A stretch of 64,000 bases of DNA from assembly GCF_030532325.1 (NCBI RefSeq), contig NZ_JAUNLS010000012.1:8170-72169 (forward strand), in the 5' to 3' direction. The notes beneath the pieces are model-generated. The model was not told the origin of the DNA. It saw nothing but the letters and a program-made list of their open reading frames with translations, and searched no databases. The translations under genes and the position numbers were made by a program. Position 1 is the first letter of the stretch, and each line of letters opens with the position of its first letter. The stretch is from Corynebacterium sp. GTDB lineage: Bacteria > Actinomycetota > Actinomycetes > Mycobacteriales > Mycobacteriaceae. Positions 1 through 9,851 of the stretch are shown piece by piece.

Positions 1-1
1 A

Positions 2-649
2 GCGCAGGAGGAGGCAGCGACGGAAGAGGATGCGCAGGACTGGGCCAAGCAGGCCCTGCGCCTGCTGGAGCAGGCCGCCGGCGACGGCAGCGTGCCCGAG
101 GAGTCCCGCCCCCTGGTGATCTCGCAGGCCGTCGACGTCGCAGCCCTGGCGGCCGCCCAGGATGCCGGCGCCCAGGCGGAGAGCGTGAGTATTCCGCCGC
201 AGCAGCGCGCCGCCGCCGAGGAGCTCCTGGAGTGGGAGTACACCCAGCTCTTCGGCCTCGACTTCGCGCGCTCCTATGCTTCCCCGGAGATGGAAAAGGA
301 CATCGACCAGCGCCTCGAGATGCACGAGCGCAGGGTCTTGGTTCTGCAGGCCGCCCTGGAGCAGCTGGCAAAATCCGCGGACTCCGCCAAAGAAAATGTC
401 ACCGTGCCGCAGCCGCGCCCGGCTTACACTGCCCCGGCAGGCGAGAAGCTGCCCGTCGACGCCGCCACCGCGCAGAGCTTCGTGGACGCGCTGGGCTGGA
501 ACGACACTCTAAAGTGGAAGCAGGCCGCCACCGCGGCCGCGCAAGAGGGCCAAGAGGGCATTGATAACGGCACTGGGAAAGAAAAAGCCAACCCAACCGG
601 CTGGTTGGATTGGCTGATTCGCACCGCGGGGCAGTCCGCGGCGCTCTAA
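2..649 (+). CDS. DUF4439-like protein, 3' part only
   Basis: The reading frame is open to the left window edge, so only the C-terminal part (about 215 residues) is present. A GTG codon at 92 lies inside the open frame and is unlikely to be the true start. The region with EWEYTQLFGLDFARSY and a following helix rich in Glu, Arg and His (DQRLEMHERR) resembles the ferritin-like four-helix DUF4439 domain that many actinobacteria carry in a secreted protein beside proS; this is recalled from family knowledge, not searched. The protein ends in a Pro- and Ala-rich stretch and a short amphipathic tail. It converges on proS with about 60 bases between stops. The function is unknown; the family name is a moderate-confidence call. 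Confidence 0.5.
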   Translation, partial: AQEEAATEEDAQDWAKQALRLLEQAAGDGSVPEESRPLVISQAVDVAALAAAQDAGAQAESVSIPPQQRAAAEELLEWEYTQLFGLDFARSYASPEMEKDIDQRLEMHERRVLVLQAALEQLAKSADSAKENVTVPQPRPAYTAPAGEKLPVDAATAQSFVDALGWNDTLKWKQAATAAAQEGQEGIDNGTGKEKANPTGWLDWLIRTAGQSAAL

Positions 650-708
650 GCGCTCCGCCGGACAGGCGGGGCTGCTCAATGCGGCCTGAGCCCCCTAAGA
701 CAACCGGA

Positions 709-2478
709 CTAGCCGTGGACCAGCTCCACAAGCTTGTCCACAATCTCACCGGCGGGCACCTCGAGGGTCTCGCCGCCGCGGATGCGCAGCTCGATGATGC
801 CCTCGGCAAAGGAGCGGCCGAGGATGGCGATGTACGGCATGCCCAGAAGCTCGGCGTCCTTGAACTTCACGCCCGGGGAGACCTTGGGGCGGTCGTCGAA
901 GAGCACTTCCAGCCCGGCCCGATCGAGGTCCTCGACCAGCTTCTGGCCGGCCTCGAGCGCGGCGGCGTCCTTGTTAGCCACCGCCACGTGCACCTGGTAC
1001 GGGGCTACGGCCACCGGCCAGTTGAGGCCTTTGTCATCGTGGCGCTGCTCCGCCAGCACGGCGAGCATGCGGGTGATGCCGATGCCGTAGGAGCCCATGG
1101 TGGGCACGGCGCGCTTGCCGTTCTCATCCAGGATCTGCACGTTGAAGGCCTCGGTGTATTTGCGGCCCAGCTGGAAAATGTGGCCCAGCTCAATGCCGCG
1201 CTCCAGGGTCAGCGTGCCCTGGCCCTCCGGGGCTGGGTCGCCTTCCTTGACCTCGGCGGCCTCAATGAACTCGTCGACGGTGAAGTCGCGGCCGGCCACG
1301 CAGCCCAGCACGTGGTAATCGGCCTTGTCCGCACCGGTGATCCAGGCCGAGCCGGCAACCACGCGGGGATCGGCGTAAACCTTGACCTCGTGAGCGTTGA
1401 GTGCACGCGGACCCACAAAGCCCTTGACCAGGAAGTCGTGGGCCTTGAAGTCCTCCTCACTGGCCAGCTCGAACTCGAGCGGGGCCAGGGAGGCCTCGAG
1501 GCGCTTCTCATCGACGGCGCGGTCACCGGGCACCAGCACGCCGGCCAGCTCCCACTCGCGATCCTCCGGGTTCTCGCAGGGCTGGCTGACCTTGATCATG
1601 AGGCACTTGAGCGTGTCGGCGCCGGTGGCCGGGTGGCCGGCCACCTCGATGTTTGCGCCTTGGGCCCAGGCCACGAGGGCTTCGATGGTGGTGGCCCCCG
1701 GGGTGTGCTCCTCGCGGGCCTCCGGCTGGCCCTCGAGGGGGATGTCCTCTGGCACCGGGGTGACCACGGCCTCGACGTTGGCGGCGTAATCGCCCTCGGT
1801 GGCACGCACGAAGGTGTCCTCACCCACCGGAGAGACAGCGAGGAACTCCTCCGAGGCAGAACCGCCCATGGCACCCGAGGTGGCCTTGCAGATGGCGTAG
1901 TCGATCTCCAGGCGGTCAAAGATGGCCTGGTAGGCCTTGCGGTGGCGAGCATAGGACTCGTCCAGGCCGGCGTCGGTCATGTCGAAGGAGTAGGAATCCT
2001 TCATGGTGAACTCGCGGCCGCGCAGCACGCCAGCGCGGGGGCGTTCCTCGTCGCGGTACTTGGTCTGAATCTGGTACAAGGTCACCGGGAAGTCCTTGTA
2101 GGAGGAGTACATGTCCTTGACAGCGGTGGTAAACATCTCCTCGTGGGTGGGGCCGAGCAGCATGTCCGCACCCTTGCGGTCCTTGAGGCGGAAGAGGTTA
2201 TCGCCGTACTCGCTCCAGCGGTTGGAGGCCTCGTAGGGCTCGCGAGGCAGCAACGCCGGGAAGAGCATCTCCTGGGCGCCGATCTTGTTCATCTCCTGGC
2301 GGATCACGTCTTCGATCTTGCGCAGCGCGCGTAGACCGAGCGGCAGCCACGTGTACACGCCCGGCGCGACACGACGCACATATCCGGCACGGACAAGCAG
2401 CTTGTGGCTGGGAACTTCAGCATCGGCGGGGTCCTCGCGCAGCGTGCGGAGGAACAACTCAGAAAGACGTGTGATCAT
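709..2478 (-). CDS. proS: Proline--tRNA ligase
   Basis: Class II aminoacyl-tRNA synthetase that charges tRNA-Pro with proline in the cytoplasm. At 589 residues it is the long bacterial type with an inserted editing domain (roughly residues 200-400) that hydrolyses mischarged Ala-tRNA-Pro. Class II motif 2 is seen as [17 protein letters not shown] near residue 140, and motif 3 as [16 protein letters not shown] near residue 460, followed by the anticodon-binding domain in the last 100 residues. The ATG start at 2478 gives the usual N-terminus [15 protein letters not shown]. It is transcribed away from yaaA, with only 32 bases between the two starts, so their promoters must overlap. Confidence 0.97.
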   Translation of the reverse strand: MITRLSELFLRTLREDPADAEVPSHKLLVRAGYVRRVAPGVYTWLPLGLRALRKIEDVIRQEMNKIGAQEMLFPALLPREPYEASNRWSEYGDNLFRLKDRKGADMLLGPTHEEMFTTAVKDMYSSYKDFPVTLYQIQTKYRDEERPRAGVLRGREFTMKDSYSFDMTDAGLDESYARHRKAYQAIFDRLEIDYAICKATSGAMGGSASEEFLAVSPVGEDTFVRATEGDYAANVEAVVTPVPEDIPLEGQPEAREEHTPGATTIEALVAWAQGANIEVAGHPATGADTLKCLMIKVSQPCENPEDREWELAGVLVPGDRAVDEKRLEASLAPLEFELASEEDFKAHDFLVKGFVGPRALNAHEVKVYADPRVVAGSAWITGADKADYHVLGCVAGRDFTVDEFIEAAEVKEGDPAPEGQGTLTLERGIELGHIFQLGRKYTEAFNVQILDENGKRAVPTMGSYGIGITRMLAVLAEQRHDDKGLNWPVAVAPYQVHVAVANKDAAALEAGQKLVEDLDRAGLEVLFDDRPKVSPGVKFKDAELLGMPYIAILGRSFAEGIIELRIRGGETLEVPAGEIVDKLVELVHG

Positions 2479-2510
2479 GGTTGAACAGTTTACATCGCTA
2501 GCATGAGTGC

Positions 2511-3242
2511 ATGTTCATCATCCTCCCTCCTTCTGAGACCAAAGCACACGGTGGTTCCGGGCCCGCCCTGAACTGGGAGAAGCTCTCCTTCCCCGGACTC
2601 AATTCCATCCGCCAAGAGATAGCCGCGGAGCTGGAAAACCTCGACGTCGATACCGCGCTTAAGGTGCTCGGCATCTCCGAAAAGCTGCGCGCCGAGGCCG
2701 AGTCCAACACCCGGTTGAGTTCCTCGCCCACCATGCCGGCCATCGAGCGCTTCACCGGAGTGCTGTACGACGCCCTCTCCCCCTCCACCCTGCCGCCAGC
2801 AGCCCGGGAGTGCCTGGCTATTGGCGACGCCCTCTTTGGCATCCTCCGCGCCGAGGACCCCATCCCGCACTACCGGCTCTCCGGCGGCAGCAAGTTGGGC
2901 GGGCGCACGCTGAAGTCGCGCTGGGGCAGGGCCATCAGCGCCGAGCTGGAGGCCTTAAGGCAGGGTGGCGAGTTGATACTCGACATGCGCTCCGGGGCCT
3001 ACCAACAGCTGGGCAAGCTCAAGGGGGCCATCACGGTGCGGGTGGAATCGGTGCGCGAGGACGGCAGCCGGAAGGTGGTCTCGCACTTCAACAAGCACTA
3101 CAAGGGCGAACTGGCCCGGGTGCTAGCACTGGCGCACGCGCGCGGCGAGGAGCTCAGCGGCATCGAGGAGCTCGCCGCCGTGGCCGAAGCCGCGGGCATG
3201 CGCACAGAGATTCGCGGCAGTGAGCTGGTCCTCGTCGTGTAA
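2511..3242 (+). CDS. yaaA: Peroxide stress protein YaaA (UPF0246)
   Basis: A 243-residue member of the YaaA/DUF328 family. The diagnostic N-terminus [11 protein letters not shown] and the central [17 protein letters not shown] and ILDMRSGAY segments are present. In E. coli YaaA limits iron and DNA damage during hydrogen peroxide stress; whether the actinobacterial protein does the same is inferred by family. The length matches the family. It is divergent from proS and convergent with the DUF4921 gene, with 11 bases between stops. Confidence 0.9.
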   Translation: MFIILPPSETKAHGGSGPALNWEKLSFPGLNSIRQEIAAELENLDVDTALKVLGISEKLRAEAESNTRLSSSPTMPAIERFTGVLYDALSPSTLPPAARECLAIGDALFGILRAEDPIPHYRLSGGSKLGGRTLKSRWGRAISAELEALRQGGELILDMRSGAYQQLGKLKGAITVRVESVREDGSRKVVSHFNKHYKGELARVLALAHARGEELSGIEELAAVAEAAGMRTEIRGSELVLVV

Positions 3243-3253
3243 ATGGCCGGAGC

Positions 3254-4564
3254 TTAGCGCGCCGCGTAGCGCAGGCTGTTGCGCTCCACCCGGCACTCGG
3301 TGGCGATGGAGATGCCCGAGGCAACAAGCCCGCGCTCGCGCAGCCTAAACATATTGTCCACCACCTTATCGCGCAGCTGCCAGGGCGAGATGGTGTTGAT
3401 GTAAACCTTGGTGCCGCCCTCGAAGCCGGCCAGGGTGGACACGCGCAGTTTGATCATCACGCGCCAGGGCTGCGGCAGGTCGAAGTTCGGCGGACGGTGG
3501 TGCCACTCCTCGTTGCAGGGGGCATCGGGGCCCACCGCGGCGTGGGCGGCGTGCATGAGATCGGACATGCCACGGATTTCGCCCGGGGTCTGCTCCCAGG
3601 GCTCGCAGCGCGCGGACTTGGAGAAGATCTCCAGGGTGGGATAGCGGTGGCCGAAGCCCGCGAAGAGCACAGCGTAGTCATTTTCCGCAATGACCAGGTT
3701 GTGCTTGGCGGCATAATCCACAGCCCACTCGTTGTACATGTTGGGGTGATCGCGCAGGATGTCATTCTCCCTGGCGGCGGCCATGCCCATATCGTCGATG
3801 GCCACCAGCTGCTTGTGCAGGTGATCAAAGGAAGCGCCCGCCGGGGCCAGCCAGTTCTGGAAGGCCACCACGTAATCGGCGTAGCGGTTGCGCGAGTAGA
3901 GATCCCGCATGGAGTCCGCGGTAAAGGAGGTCAGCAGGAAGTGCTCGTCCGGGTCGAGGGTTCCGGAGGAGGCCAGCTGGCTGTTGTCGGTGGCGCCGTC
4001 GACGAAGTGGCGCTGGCCGATGATGACGTCGTGTCCCCCGCCGAAGAAGCTGCCGGCGTGGGCGAGCAGAGTGGCGTCGTCAAGCGAGGCGTCCTTGCCC
4101 GCTGCCTTGAGCTTGGTGCGCACGATGCCCAGCACGTGCTCGCGCCCGGCGGCATCGGACAGGTAGCGCTCCATGCGGGCTGCGGAGTCCTCGTCCATCT
4201 GGTAGCCGTAGTTGGCGCTCCAGTAGTCGTAGGAGACGATTTCAAAGAGGTTGGGCACGCAGCGAAATGCTGGTTCGCTGTCCTCGAGCTGATTCGGCAG
4301 CAGCCCGCGCAAGATCTCGCCAGAGTGCAGAATGCGGGCCTTTTCCGGCGGGGTGTCGAGCATGCGCCCGGCACAAAAAGCACAGGTATTCAGGTTGGCG
4401 TTGGGGCCAATCGGCTCGGGGCTGGCCACCGGCCGCGAGAGCGGGCGGTCGCCGCGGCCGGGTACCGTCCAGACCTCCGTGCCGGAGAAGGGATTGACTT
4501 GCTTGACGGTGCCATCGGCCATCATTTGAATCGGCTCGACGCGGCTGAACAGTGCTTCGCTCAT
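3254..4564 (-). CDS. DUF4921 family protein, HIT/GalT-like
   Basis: A 436-residue protein of the DUF4921 family, related at a distance to galactose-1-phosphate uridylyltransferases of the HIT superfamily. It has CAFCAG near residue 60, reminiscent of the zinc site in GalT, and ASFDHLHKQLVA in the middle, which resembles the HxHxQ active-site strand with H-L-H-K-Q in place of H-P-H-x-Q. Substrate and role are not known; it may be a nucleotidyltransferase or phosphorylase. The ATG at 4564 is used here; an in-frame GTG three codons upstream (4573) is possible. It is divergent from the PhzF-like gene with about 50 bases between. Confidence 0.7.
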   Translation of the reverse strand: MSEALFSRVEPIQMMADGTVKQVNPFSGTEVWTVPGRGDRPLSRPVASPEPIGPNANLNTCAFCAGRMLDTPPEKARILHSGEILRGLLPNQLEDSEPAFRCVPNLFEIVSYDYWSANYGYQMDEDSAARMERYLSDAAGREHVLGIVRTKLKAAGKDASLDDATLLAHAGSFFGGGHDVIIGQRHFVDGATDNSQLASSGTLDPDEHFLLTSFTADSMRDLYSRNRYADYVVAFQNWLAPAGASFDHLHKQLVAIDDMGMAAARENDILRDHPNMYNEWAVDYAAKHNLVIAENDYAVLFAGFGHRYPTLEIFSKSARCEPWEQTPGEIRGMSDLMHAAHAAVGPDAPCNEEWHHRPPNFDLPQPWRVMIKLRVSTLAGFEGGTKVYINTISPWQLRDKVVDNMFRLRERGLVASGISIATECRVERNSLRYAAR

Positions 4565-4616
4565 GGCCACCACAGTAGTCGCATCACGGTGAGACGAGCC
4601 GTTACACTAGGCGGCC

Positions 4617-5453
4617 ATGCAGCATAGATTCTTCGAAGTGGACGTCTTTTCCACCGGGGCATTCAGCGGAAACCCGCTGGCCGTGGTGGCCGATGCCGAG
4701 CACCTGAGCGAAGCGCAGATGCAGCGCATCGCCCGCTGGACCAACTTTTCGGAGACCACCTTCTTAAGCGCCCCGGGCGCTGCGGGCGCCGACTATCAGG
4801 TGCGCATCTTCAGCCCCGCCGGCGAGCTACCCTTTGCCGGGCATCCCACGCTGGGCAGCGCCCGGGTCTTTGCCGAGCTCAGCGGCGGAAATCTCAGCGC
4901 GCGTAGCCGCCTGGTGCAGCACTGCCCCGGCGGGCTGATCACCGTGCGCGCGCAGGAAGGGATCTTCTCCTTTGCCAACCCACCGCTGCACCGCAGTGCT
5001 GCGCTGCGCCCCGCCGAGTTCGAGCAGGCCTGCGACTTCCTCGGCCTTGAGCCCGGGCAGGCCCTGGACCACGCCTGGGTGGACAACGGCCCCGGCTGGC
5101 GCCTGCTGCACGTCCCCGACGCCGAGGTGCTGCGCGGGCTGCGCCCCCGCTTCGGCTCCGCGGCCGCGTGCAAGGTGGGCGTGGTGGCCCTGACGGACCC
5201 GCCGGCTGAAGACGCCTACGAGGTGCGCGCCTTTACCCCCGCCTTCGAGGATCCCGTCACCGGCTCGCTGCAGGGCGGCATCGCGCAGTTTCTGCGCTCG
5301 CGCGGGCTCGTACCCGAGCGCTACACCGCTGTGCAGGGGCTGAGCCTGGGCCGGCGCGGCCGCGTGCACATCGAGGACGACAGCACCGACATCTGGGTGG
5401 GCGGCCGAGCCACCATCCGGGTGCGCGGGTGCCTGGACAGCGGGGAGGTCTAA
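4617..5453 (+). CDS. PhzF family isomerase-like protein
   Basis: A 278-residue protein with the diaminopimelate-epimerase fold of the PhzF family. The N-terminus reads FFEVDVFSTGAFSGNPLAVV, the conserved acidic residue lies in NFSETTFL near residue 45, and the family motifs PAGELPFAGHPTLG (about 63-76) and EDPVTGSLQGG (about 200-214) are clear. Family members catalyse isomerisation of small acidic metabolites, and most, like this one, have unknown substrates. There is no phenazine gene cluster nearby. The stop is 2 bases before the selO start, so the two are probably cotranscribed. Confidence 0.9.
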   Translation: MQHRFFEVDVFSTGAFSGNPLAVVADAEHLSEAQMQRIARWTNFSETTFLSAPGAAGADYQVRIFSPAGELPFAGHPTLGSARVFAELSGGNLSARSRLVQHCPGGLITVRAQEGIFSFANPPLHRSAALRPAEFEQACDFLGLEPGQALDHAWVDNGPGWRLLHVPDAEVLRGLRPRFGSAAACKVGVVALTDPPAEDAYEVRAFTPAFEDPVTGSLQGGIAQFLRSRGLVPERYTAVQGLSLGRRGRVHIEDDSTDIWVGGRATIRVRGCLDSGEV

Positions 5454-5455
5454 GC

Positions 5456-6808
5456 ATGACAATGATTCACCACGACTTCGCCTCCGCCTTACCCCGCATG
5501 GCCGTGGCCGCCCGCGGCGAGGAGCAGCCCGCCCCGCGCCTGGTGCAGCTCAACGAGGAGCTCGCCTGCCAGCTGGGGCTTGACCCGCAGTGGCTGAGAT
5601 CGGAGGAGGGCCTGGATTTCCTGCTGGGCCGTGGCAGCGAGCCCGCCCACGCGCTTGCCTACGCGGGCTTTCAATTTGGCCAGTTCAATCCCTCCATGGG
5701 CGATGGCCGCGCTCTGCTGCTCGGGGAAGTCACCGGCCCCACCACCGCCTACAACCCAGCCGGACTGTGGGATCTCCATGCCAAGGGCACCGGGCCCACG
5801 CCCTTCAGCCGCTGGGGCGCGGACGGGCGCGGCACCCTGCGCTCCATGCTGCGCGAGTACCTCAACGCCGAGGCCATGCATGCCCTGGGCATTCCCACCA
5901 CGCGCTCCCTGGCGGTTATCGCCACCGGCCGCAAAATTCAACGCCAGGTGGTCGAGGAGGCCGGGGTGCACGTGCGGGTGGCCGCCAGCCACCTGCGGGT
6001 GGGCTCCTTCCACTACGCCGCACTGCATCCGGAGCTGCTTGAGCCCTTGGCCTCCTACGCCATCGCCCGCCATACGCCCGGGAGCACCGCCCGCGAGCTG
6101 TTCACCGGGGTCATGCACGCCCAAGTGCGCACGGTGGCGGCCTGGCAGCACGTCGGGTTCATCCACGGGGTGATGAACACCGATAACACCACCATCTCCG
6201 GTGAGACCATCGACTACGGGCCCTGCGCCTTCCTGGGCACCTACGACCCCAATGCCTGCTTCAGCTCCATCGATACCCAAGGGCGCTACCGCTTCGGCGC
6301 TCAACCGGAGATTCTGGGCTGGAACCTCGCGCGGCTGGCAGAGTCCCTCCTGCCGCTTCTGGGCGATACCCCCGACGAGGCATTGGCCTGGGCGCAGGAG
6401 GAGATCAACACCTTCGGGGAGCGCTTTGCCGCCGCCGAGCGCCGCGAGCTCGCCGCCCGCCTGGGTATTCCTGAGGATGAGCCGCAGCTGGCCGCCGACT
6501 ACCTGGCGCTGCTGCGCAGGTATCGGCCCGATCTCACGCTGGCCAACGCCGCGCTTGCCAGCGCCTCCCCCACCGCACCCACCTACTGGCACGACGAGGA
6601 CTTCCTCGCGCGCTACGCACGCCAGGCCACGCAGGCCCACGTGCCCCGCGTCATTCCCCGCCCGCACCTGGTGGAGCAGGCGCTGGTGGACAGGGATGCC
6701 TTCGCGGAGTTGCTGACAGCGGTGACCCATCCCTTTGACACACCCGCGAACCCAGCGCTCATGGAGCCGCGCAGCCTGGAGGGCTACCTCACCTACTGCG
6801 GCACCTAA
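5456..6808 (+). CDS. selO: Protein adenylyltransferase SelO (YdiU)
   Basis: A 450-residue pseudokinase-fold enzyme of the SelO family, which moves AMP from ATP onto Ser, Thr or Tyr of proteins, linked to redox stress in studied bacteria. Signature stretches are FGQFNPSMGDGRA, WDLHAKGTGPTPFSR, HGVMNTDNTTISGETIDYGP (catalytic and metal-binding region) and FGAQPEILGWNLARLAES. The ATG at 5456, two bases after the upstream stop and 7 bases after GGGGAGG, is preferred to an upstream GTG at 5429. It lacks the C-terminal selenocysteine found in eukaryotic relatives. It probably shares a transcript with the PhzF-like gene. Confidence 0.95.
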   Translation: MTMIHHDFASALPRMAVAARGEEQPAPRLVQLNEELACQLGLDPQWLRSEEGLDFLLGRGSEPAHALAYAGFQFGQFNPSMGDGRALLLGEVTGPTTAYNPAGLWDLHAKGTGPTPFSRWGADGRGTLRSMLREYLNAEAMHALGIPTTRSLAVIATGRKIQRQVVEEAGVHVRVAASHLRVGSFHYAALHPELLEPLASYAIARHTPGSTARELFTGVMHAQVRTVAAWQHVGFIHGVMNTDNTTISGETIDYGPCAFLGTYDPNACFSSIDTQGRYRFGAQPEILGWNLARLAESLLPLLGDTPDEALAWAQEEINTFGERFAAAERRELAARLGIPEDEPQLAADYLALLRRYRPDLTLANAALASASPTAPTYWHDEDFLARYARQATQAHVPRVIPRPHLVEQALVDRDAFAELLTAVTHPFDTPANPALMEPRSLEGYLTYCGT

Positions 6809-6886
6809 GCCGCGCCCACAGCACCCTGCCCCCTGTGCCAGCCTCGCGGAAACCCCACCAAAGCCAAACAACAAAGCACACAGAAA

Positions 6887-6915
6887 CACCCCGGGACCAC
6901 GCGGGTTCCGGGGTG
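6887..6915 (-). terminator. Rho-independent terminator after mqo
   Basis: A GC-rich hairpin (arms CACCCCGGGACC and GGTTCCGGGGTG with a GC-rich loop, one mismatch). On the minus strand it is followed by a T-rich run. It lies 17 bases past the mqo stop and may also stop selO transcripts arriving from the left. Confidence 0.75.
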
Positions 6916-6931
6916 CGCTGCTCTGGCTGAC

Positions 6932-8434
6932 TTACTTGGTGTCCAGCTTGAGGGTCTTCTGGGTGTACTCCCACATCTCCTCGTAGAGCTTCTTGTCCTT
7001 GGCCAGCTTGATGCCGTAAGACGGGATCATCTCCTGGAGCTTGTCGCCCCACTGGATCATGCGCTCACCGAAGCAGCGCTCCAGAAGCTCGACCATGACG
7101 GCCGGGGTGATGGAGGCACCCGGGGATGCGCCGAGCAGGCCGGCAATGTTGCCCTCTGGATTGTTGATCAGGGTGGTGCCGAATTCCAGGGAGCCGAAGC
7201 GCGGGGCGCCGGCAGGCTTGATCACCTGGACGCGCTGGCCGGCGATGACGGTCTCCCAGTCATTCGGATCGGCGTTGGGGACATACTCCTTGAGGGACTC
7301 GACGCGCTTATCAAAGTCCTTGAGTACCTCGGAGACAAGGTACTTGGTCAGGCCGAACTCCTGGACAGCCACACCGAGGTAAGAGGTGATGTTGTCCGGG
7401 CGGATGGACTTGAAGAGGTCGAGGTAGGAACCCTTCTTAAGGAACTTCGGCGACCAACCACCGTAGGGGCCAAAGAGCAGGCCTTCCTTGCCATCGATAA
7501 CACGGGTGTCCAGGTGCGGCACGGACATCGGCGGGGCGCCCACAGCGGCCTTGCCGTAGACCTTGGCGTGGTGGCGCTTGATGAGCTCCGGGTTCTTGGC
7601 GCGCAGCCACAGACCAGAGACCGGGAAGCCGGCAAAGCCGTTGACCTCGCGCACGCCCGCCTTGCGCAGCAGGTCGAGTGCGTAGCCGCCGGCGCCGACG
7701 AAGACGAACTTCGCGCGCACGACGCTGTAGTCACCGGTGTGGACGTTCTTGGTGTAGACCTTCCAGGTGGAGCCGTCGCGCTTGATGTCGACGACCTCGT
7801 GGCCGTAGCGCACCTCGGTGCCGGAAGCCTTGGCGGCGGTGAGGAACTGCTTGGTCAGCGCGCCGAAGTTGACGTCGGTACCGGCCTCGGTCCAGGAGAT
7901 GGCGACCTTCTGGGAGTTGAAGTCGCGGCCTTCGGACATGAGCGGCAGCTTCTCCTGGAAGGTGGCGTCATCGTCGCTGAACTGCATGTTCGGGAACATG
8001 TGGTTATCCTTCAGCGCGTCGAAGCGGCGGCGAAGGTAATCCACCTGAATGGCGCCCTGCGCGAAGGAGACGTGCGGGATGGGGTTGATGAAGTCCTTCG
8101 GATCGGTGAGGATGCCGTTGTCGAGCTGGTGGGACCAGAACTGGCGGGAGACCTGGAACTTCTCGTTGATGTTCAGGGCCTTGGAGATATCGATGCGGCC
8201 GTTCTTCTCCGGGGTGTAGTTGAGCTCACACAGAGCGGAGTGGCCGGTACCCGCGTTGTTCCATGGGGACGAGGACTCCAGCGCTGGGCCGTCGAGACGC
8301 TCAAACACCATCTGCGTCCAGCTCGGCTCGAGCTCACGCAACATGGCACCGAGCGTGGCGCTCATGATGCCAGCACCGATGAGTGCAACATCTACTTCGT
8401 CTACTACTTGTGCTGTCTTCTTGTCGGAGGACAC
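6932..8434 (-). CDS. mqo: Malate:quinone oxidoreductase
   Basis: A 500-residue FAD-dependent peripheral membrane enzyme that oxidises L-malate to oxaloacetate and reduces menaquinone, working in the TCA cycle and feeding the respiratory chain. The FAD-binding Rossmann motif VALIGAGIMSATLG is at residues 16-29. Other family segments are EPSWTQMVFERLDG, SPWNNAGTGHSALCELNYTP (about 55-74) and LLGASPGASITPAVMVELLE near the C-terminus. The start is GTG at 8434, preceded by AGAGG. Corynebacteria use this enzyme as the main malate oxidation route. It is followed by a clear terminator and has a 307-base upstream region of its own. Confidence 0.97.
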   Translation of the reverse strand: MSSDKKTAQVVDEVDVALIGAGIMSATLGAMLRELEPSWTQMVFERLDGPALESSSPWNNAGTGHSALCELNYTPEKNGRIDISKALNINEKFQVSRQFWSHQLDNGILTDPKDFINPIPHVSFAQGAIQVDYLRRRFDALKDNHMFPNMQFSDDDATFQEKLPLMSEGRDFNSQKVAISWTEAGTDVNFGALTKQFLTAAKASGTEVRYGHEVVDIKRDGSTWKVYTKNVHTGDYSVVRAKFVFVGAGGYALDLLRKAGVREVNGFAGFPVSGLWLRAKNPELIKRHHAKVYGKAAVGAPPMSVPHLDTRVIDGKEGLLFGPYGGWSPKFLKKGSYLDLFKSIRPDNITSYLGVAVQEFGLTKYLVSEVLKDFDKRVESLKEYVPNADPNDWETVIAGQRVQVIKPAGAPRFGSLEFGTTLINNPEGNIAGLLGASPGASITPAVMVELLERCFGERMIQWGDKLQEMIPSYGIKLAKDKKLYEEMWEYTQKTLKLDTK

Positions 8435-8741
8435 CTTGATTTACCTCTTTGAATACGAATTGTGCGTTACACCGTACGCTGACACGTACCTTGTAATTCT
8501 TCGCCCAACGCCGCCCGCCAGCCTCGCGACGGGAGCGGACACGTCAAGCATTGTCCATTTAGCTTACGCCTTTAAATCTCAAATAGGCATTTGTACCCCG
8601 CAGCCATGCCCGTTTTGCTTCCCCCTCCCCCCGATTGAGCTGCGGGTCACGCCGTGCGTCGAGATGGTTCTTCAGCCTGGGGAGCCGGCGCGATCACGCA
8701 CGTCCCGACGCGTGAAACCCGGCGGACCTACTATTGAACGC
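8435..8741. promoter_or_regulatory. Divergent intergenic region, mqo / hydrolase
   Basis: This 307-base stretch separates the divergent mqo and hydrolase starts, so promoters for both must lie here. It holds the AGAGG ribosome binding site of mqo next to 8440. A frame read through it as an extension of the hydrolase has no sign of being translated. No convincing operator was seen. Confidence 0.5.
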
Positions 8742-9743
8742 ATGACTGCACCCTCGTTACAGTGGACCACCGATATCCTCGGCCCAGATTTCCAGTCCGC
8801 GCCCTTGCCCTTGGGCCCAGATCCCGATGGTGAGGGCGATATTTACGCCACCCTCGTGCACTACGCGCCCGACGCTCAAGACACCTCCCAGCGCCCGGCC
8901 CTGGTGTGGGTGCACGGCATGACGGACTACTTCTTCCAGGCACACGTGGCCGAGTTTTTCCACCAGCACGGCTACGATTTCTACGCCGTCGATCTGCGCA
9001 AGTGCGGGCGTTCCCACCGCAGCGGCCAGTCCTGGCACTACATCAGCAACCTGCACCACTATGGCACGGACCTCAACGCGGCTCTCGACGCCCTCCCCAA
9101 CCCCCAAGTCGGCTTCATCGGCCACTCCACCGCCGGGCCCATCCTGGCGCTGTGGGTGGATTCCCTGCGCCGCACGGATCCGGCCCGCTACCAGCGCATC
9201 AGCTGCGTCATCTTCAACAGCCCTTGGCTGGGCATGATGGGCATGTCGCATGGGTTCTACAGCGTGGCCAAACACGCCATCTTCGCCCTCGGCGGCCTGT
9301 TTCCCAACGCCCCGCTGCCGGGTGGCAACCTCACCGCCTACGGCGAGTCCATCCATGCCGACCACCACGGCGAGTGGGACTTCGATCTCGCTCTCAAGCC
9401 GCTGGGCGGGCACCCGAAGAAAATGGGCTGGATTCGCGCGGTCTTCAAGGCCTTCGACGAAATCCACTCCGGAGCTGTCACCATGGGCGTACCGCTGCTG
9501 ACCCTGACCTCGGACCACTCCGAGCTGGGCAAGCCCTACAGCGAGGCCACCAACACCGCCGACGCCATCGTGGACACCGCGCACAGCCAGCGCTGGGCCA
9601 AGGAACTGAGCGCGCACTACACGCTGCACGTGATACCCCAGGCCCGCCACGACGTCTTCCTCTCCCTCACCGCACCCCGCGAGGAGGCTTGTGGCGCCTG
9701 CCTGGACTGGCTGGATAAGGTCATGCCCGCCGCTACCACATAG
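8742..9743 (+). CDS. Alpha/beta hydrolase, lysophospholipase-like
   Basis: A 333-residue serine hydrolase of the alpha/beta fold. The oxyanion-hole segment LVWVHGMTDYF is at about 54-64, the nucleophile elbow GFIGHSTAGP places Ser129, a likely acidic residue lies in TLTSDHSELGKP, and the catalytic His in PQARHDVF near the C-terminus. The family includes monoacylglycerol lipases and lysophospholipases; the true substrate cannot be told. There is no signal peptide, so it is probably cytoplasmic. The ATG at 8742 starts at the beginning of similarity; an upstream frame to 8220 is antisense to mqo and is not credible. mtr follows about 110 bases downstream on the same strand. Confidence 0.8.
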   Translation: MTAPSLQWTTDILGPDFQSAPLPLGPDPDGEGDIYATLVHYAPDAQDTSQRPALVWVHGMTDYFFQAHVAEFFHQHGYDFYAVDLRKCGRSHRSGQSWHYISNLHHYGTDLNAALDALPNPQVGFIGHSTAGPILALWVDSLRRTDPARYQRISCVIFNSPWLGMMGMSHGFYSVAKHAIFALGGLFPNAPLPGGNLTAYGESIHADHHGEWDFDLALKPLGGHPKKMGWIRAVFKAFDEIHSGAVTMGVPLLTLTSDHSELGKPYSEATNTADAIVDTAHSQRWAKELSAHYTLHVIPQARHDVFLSLTAPREEACGACLDWLDKVMPAATT

Positions 9744-9851
9744 GCGCGCGTGGCAGCCGCCAGAACCAGCACGAGACCCAGCACTGAAGACATCCACAGC
9801 TGAAGAAAACCTACAACTGTCAGAAACACATCTAATTAATAAGGAGAAGAC

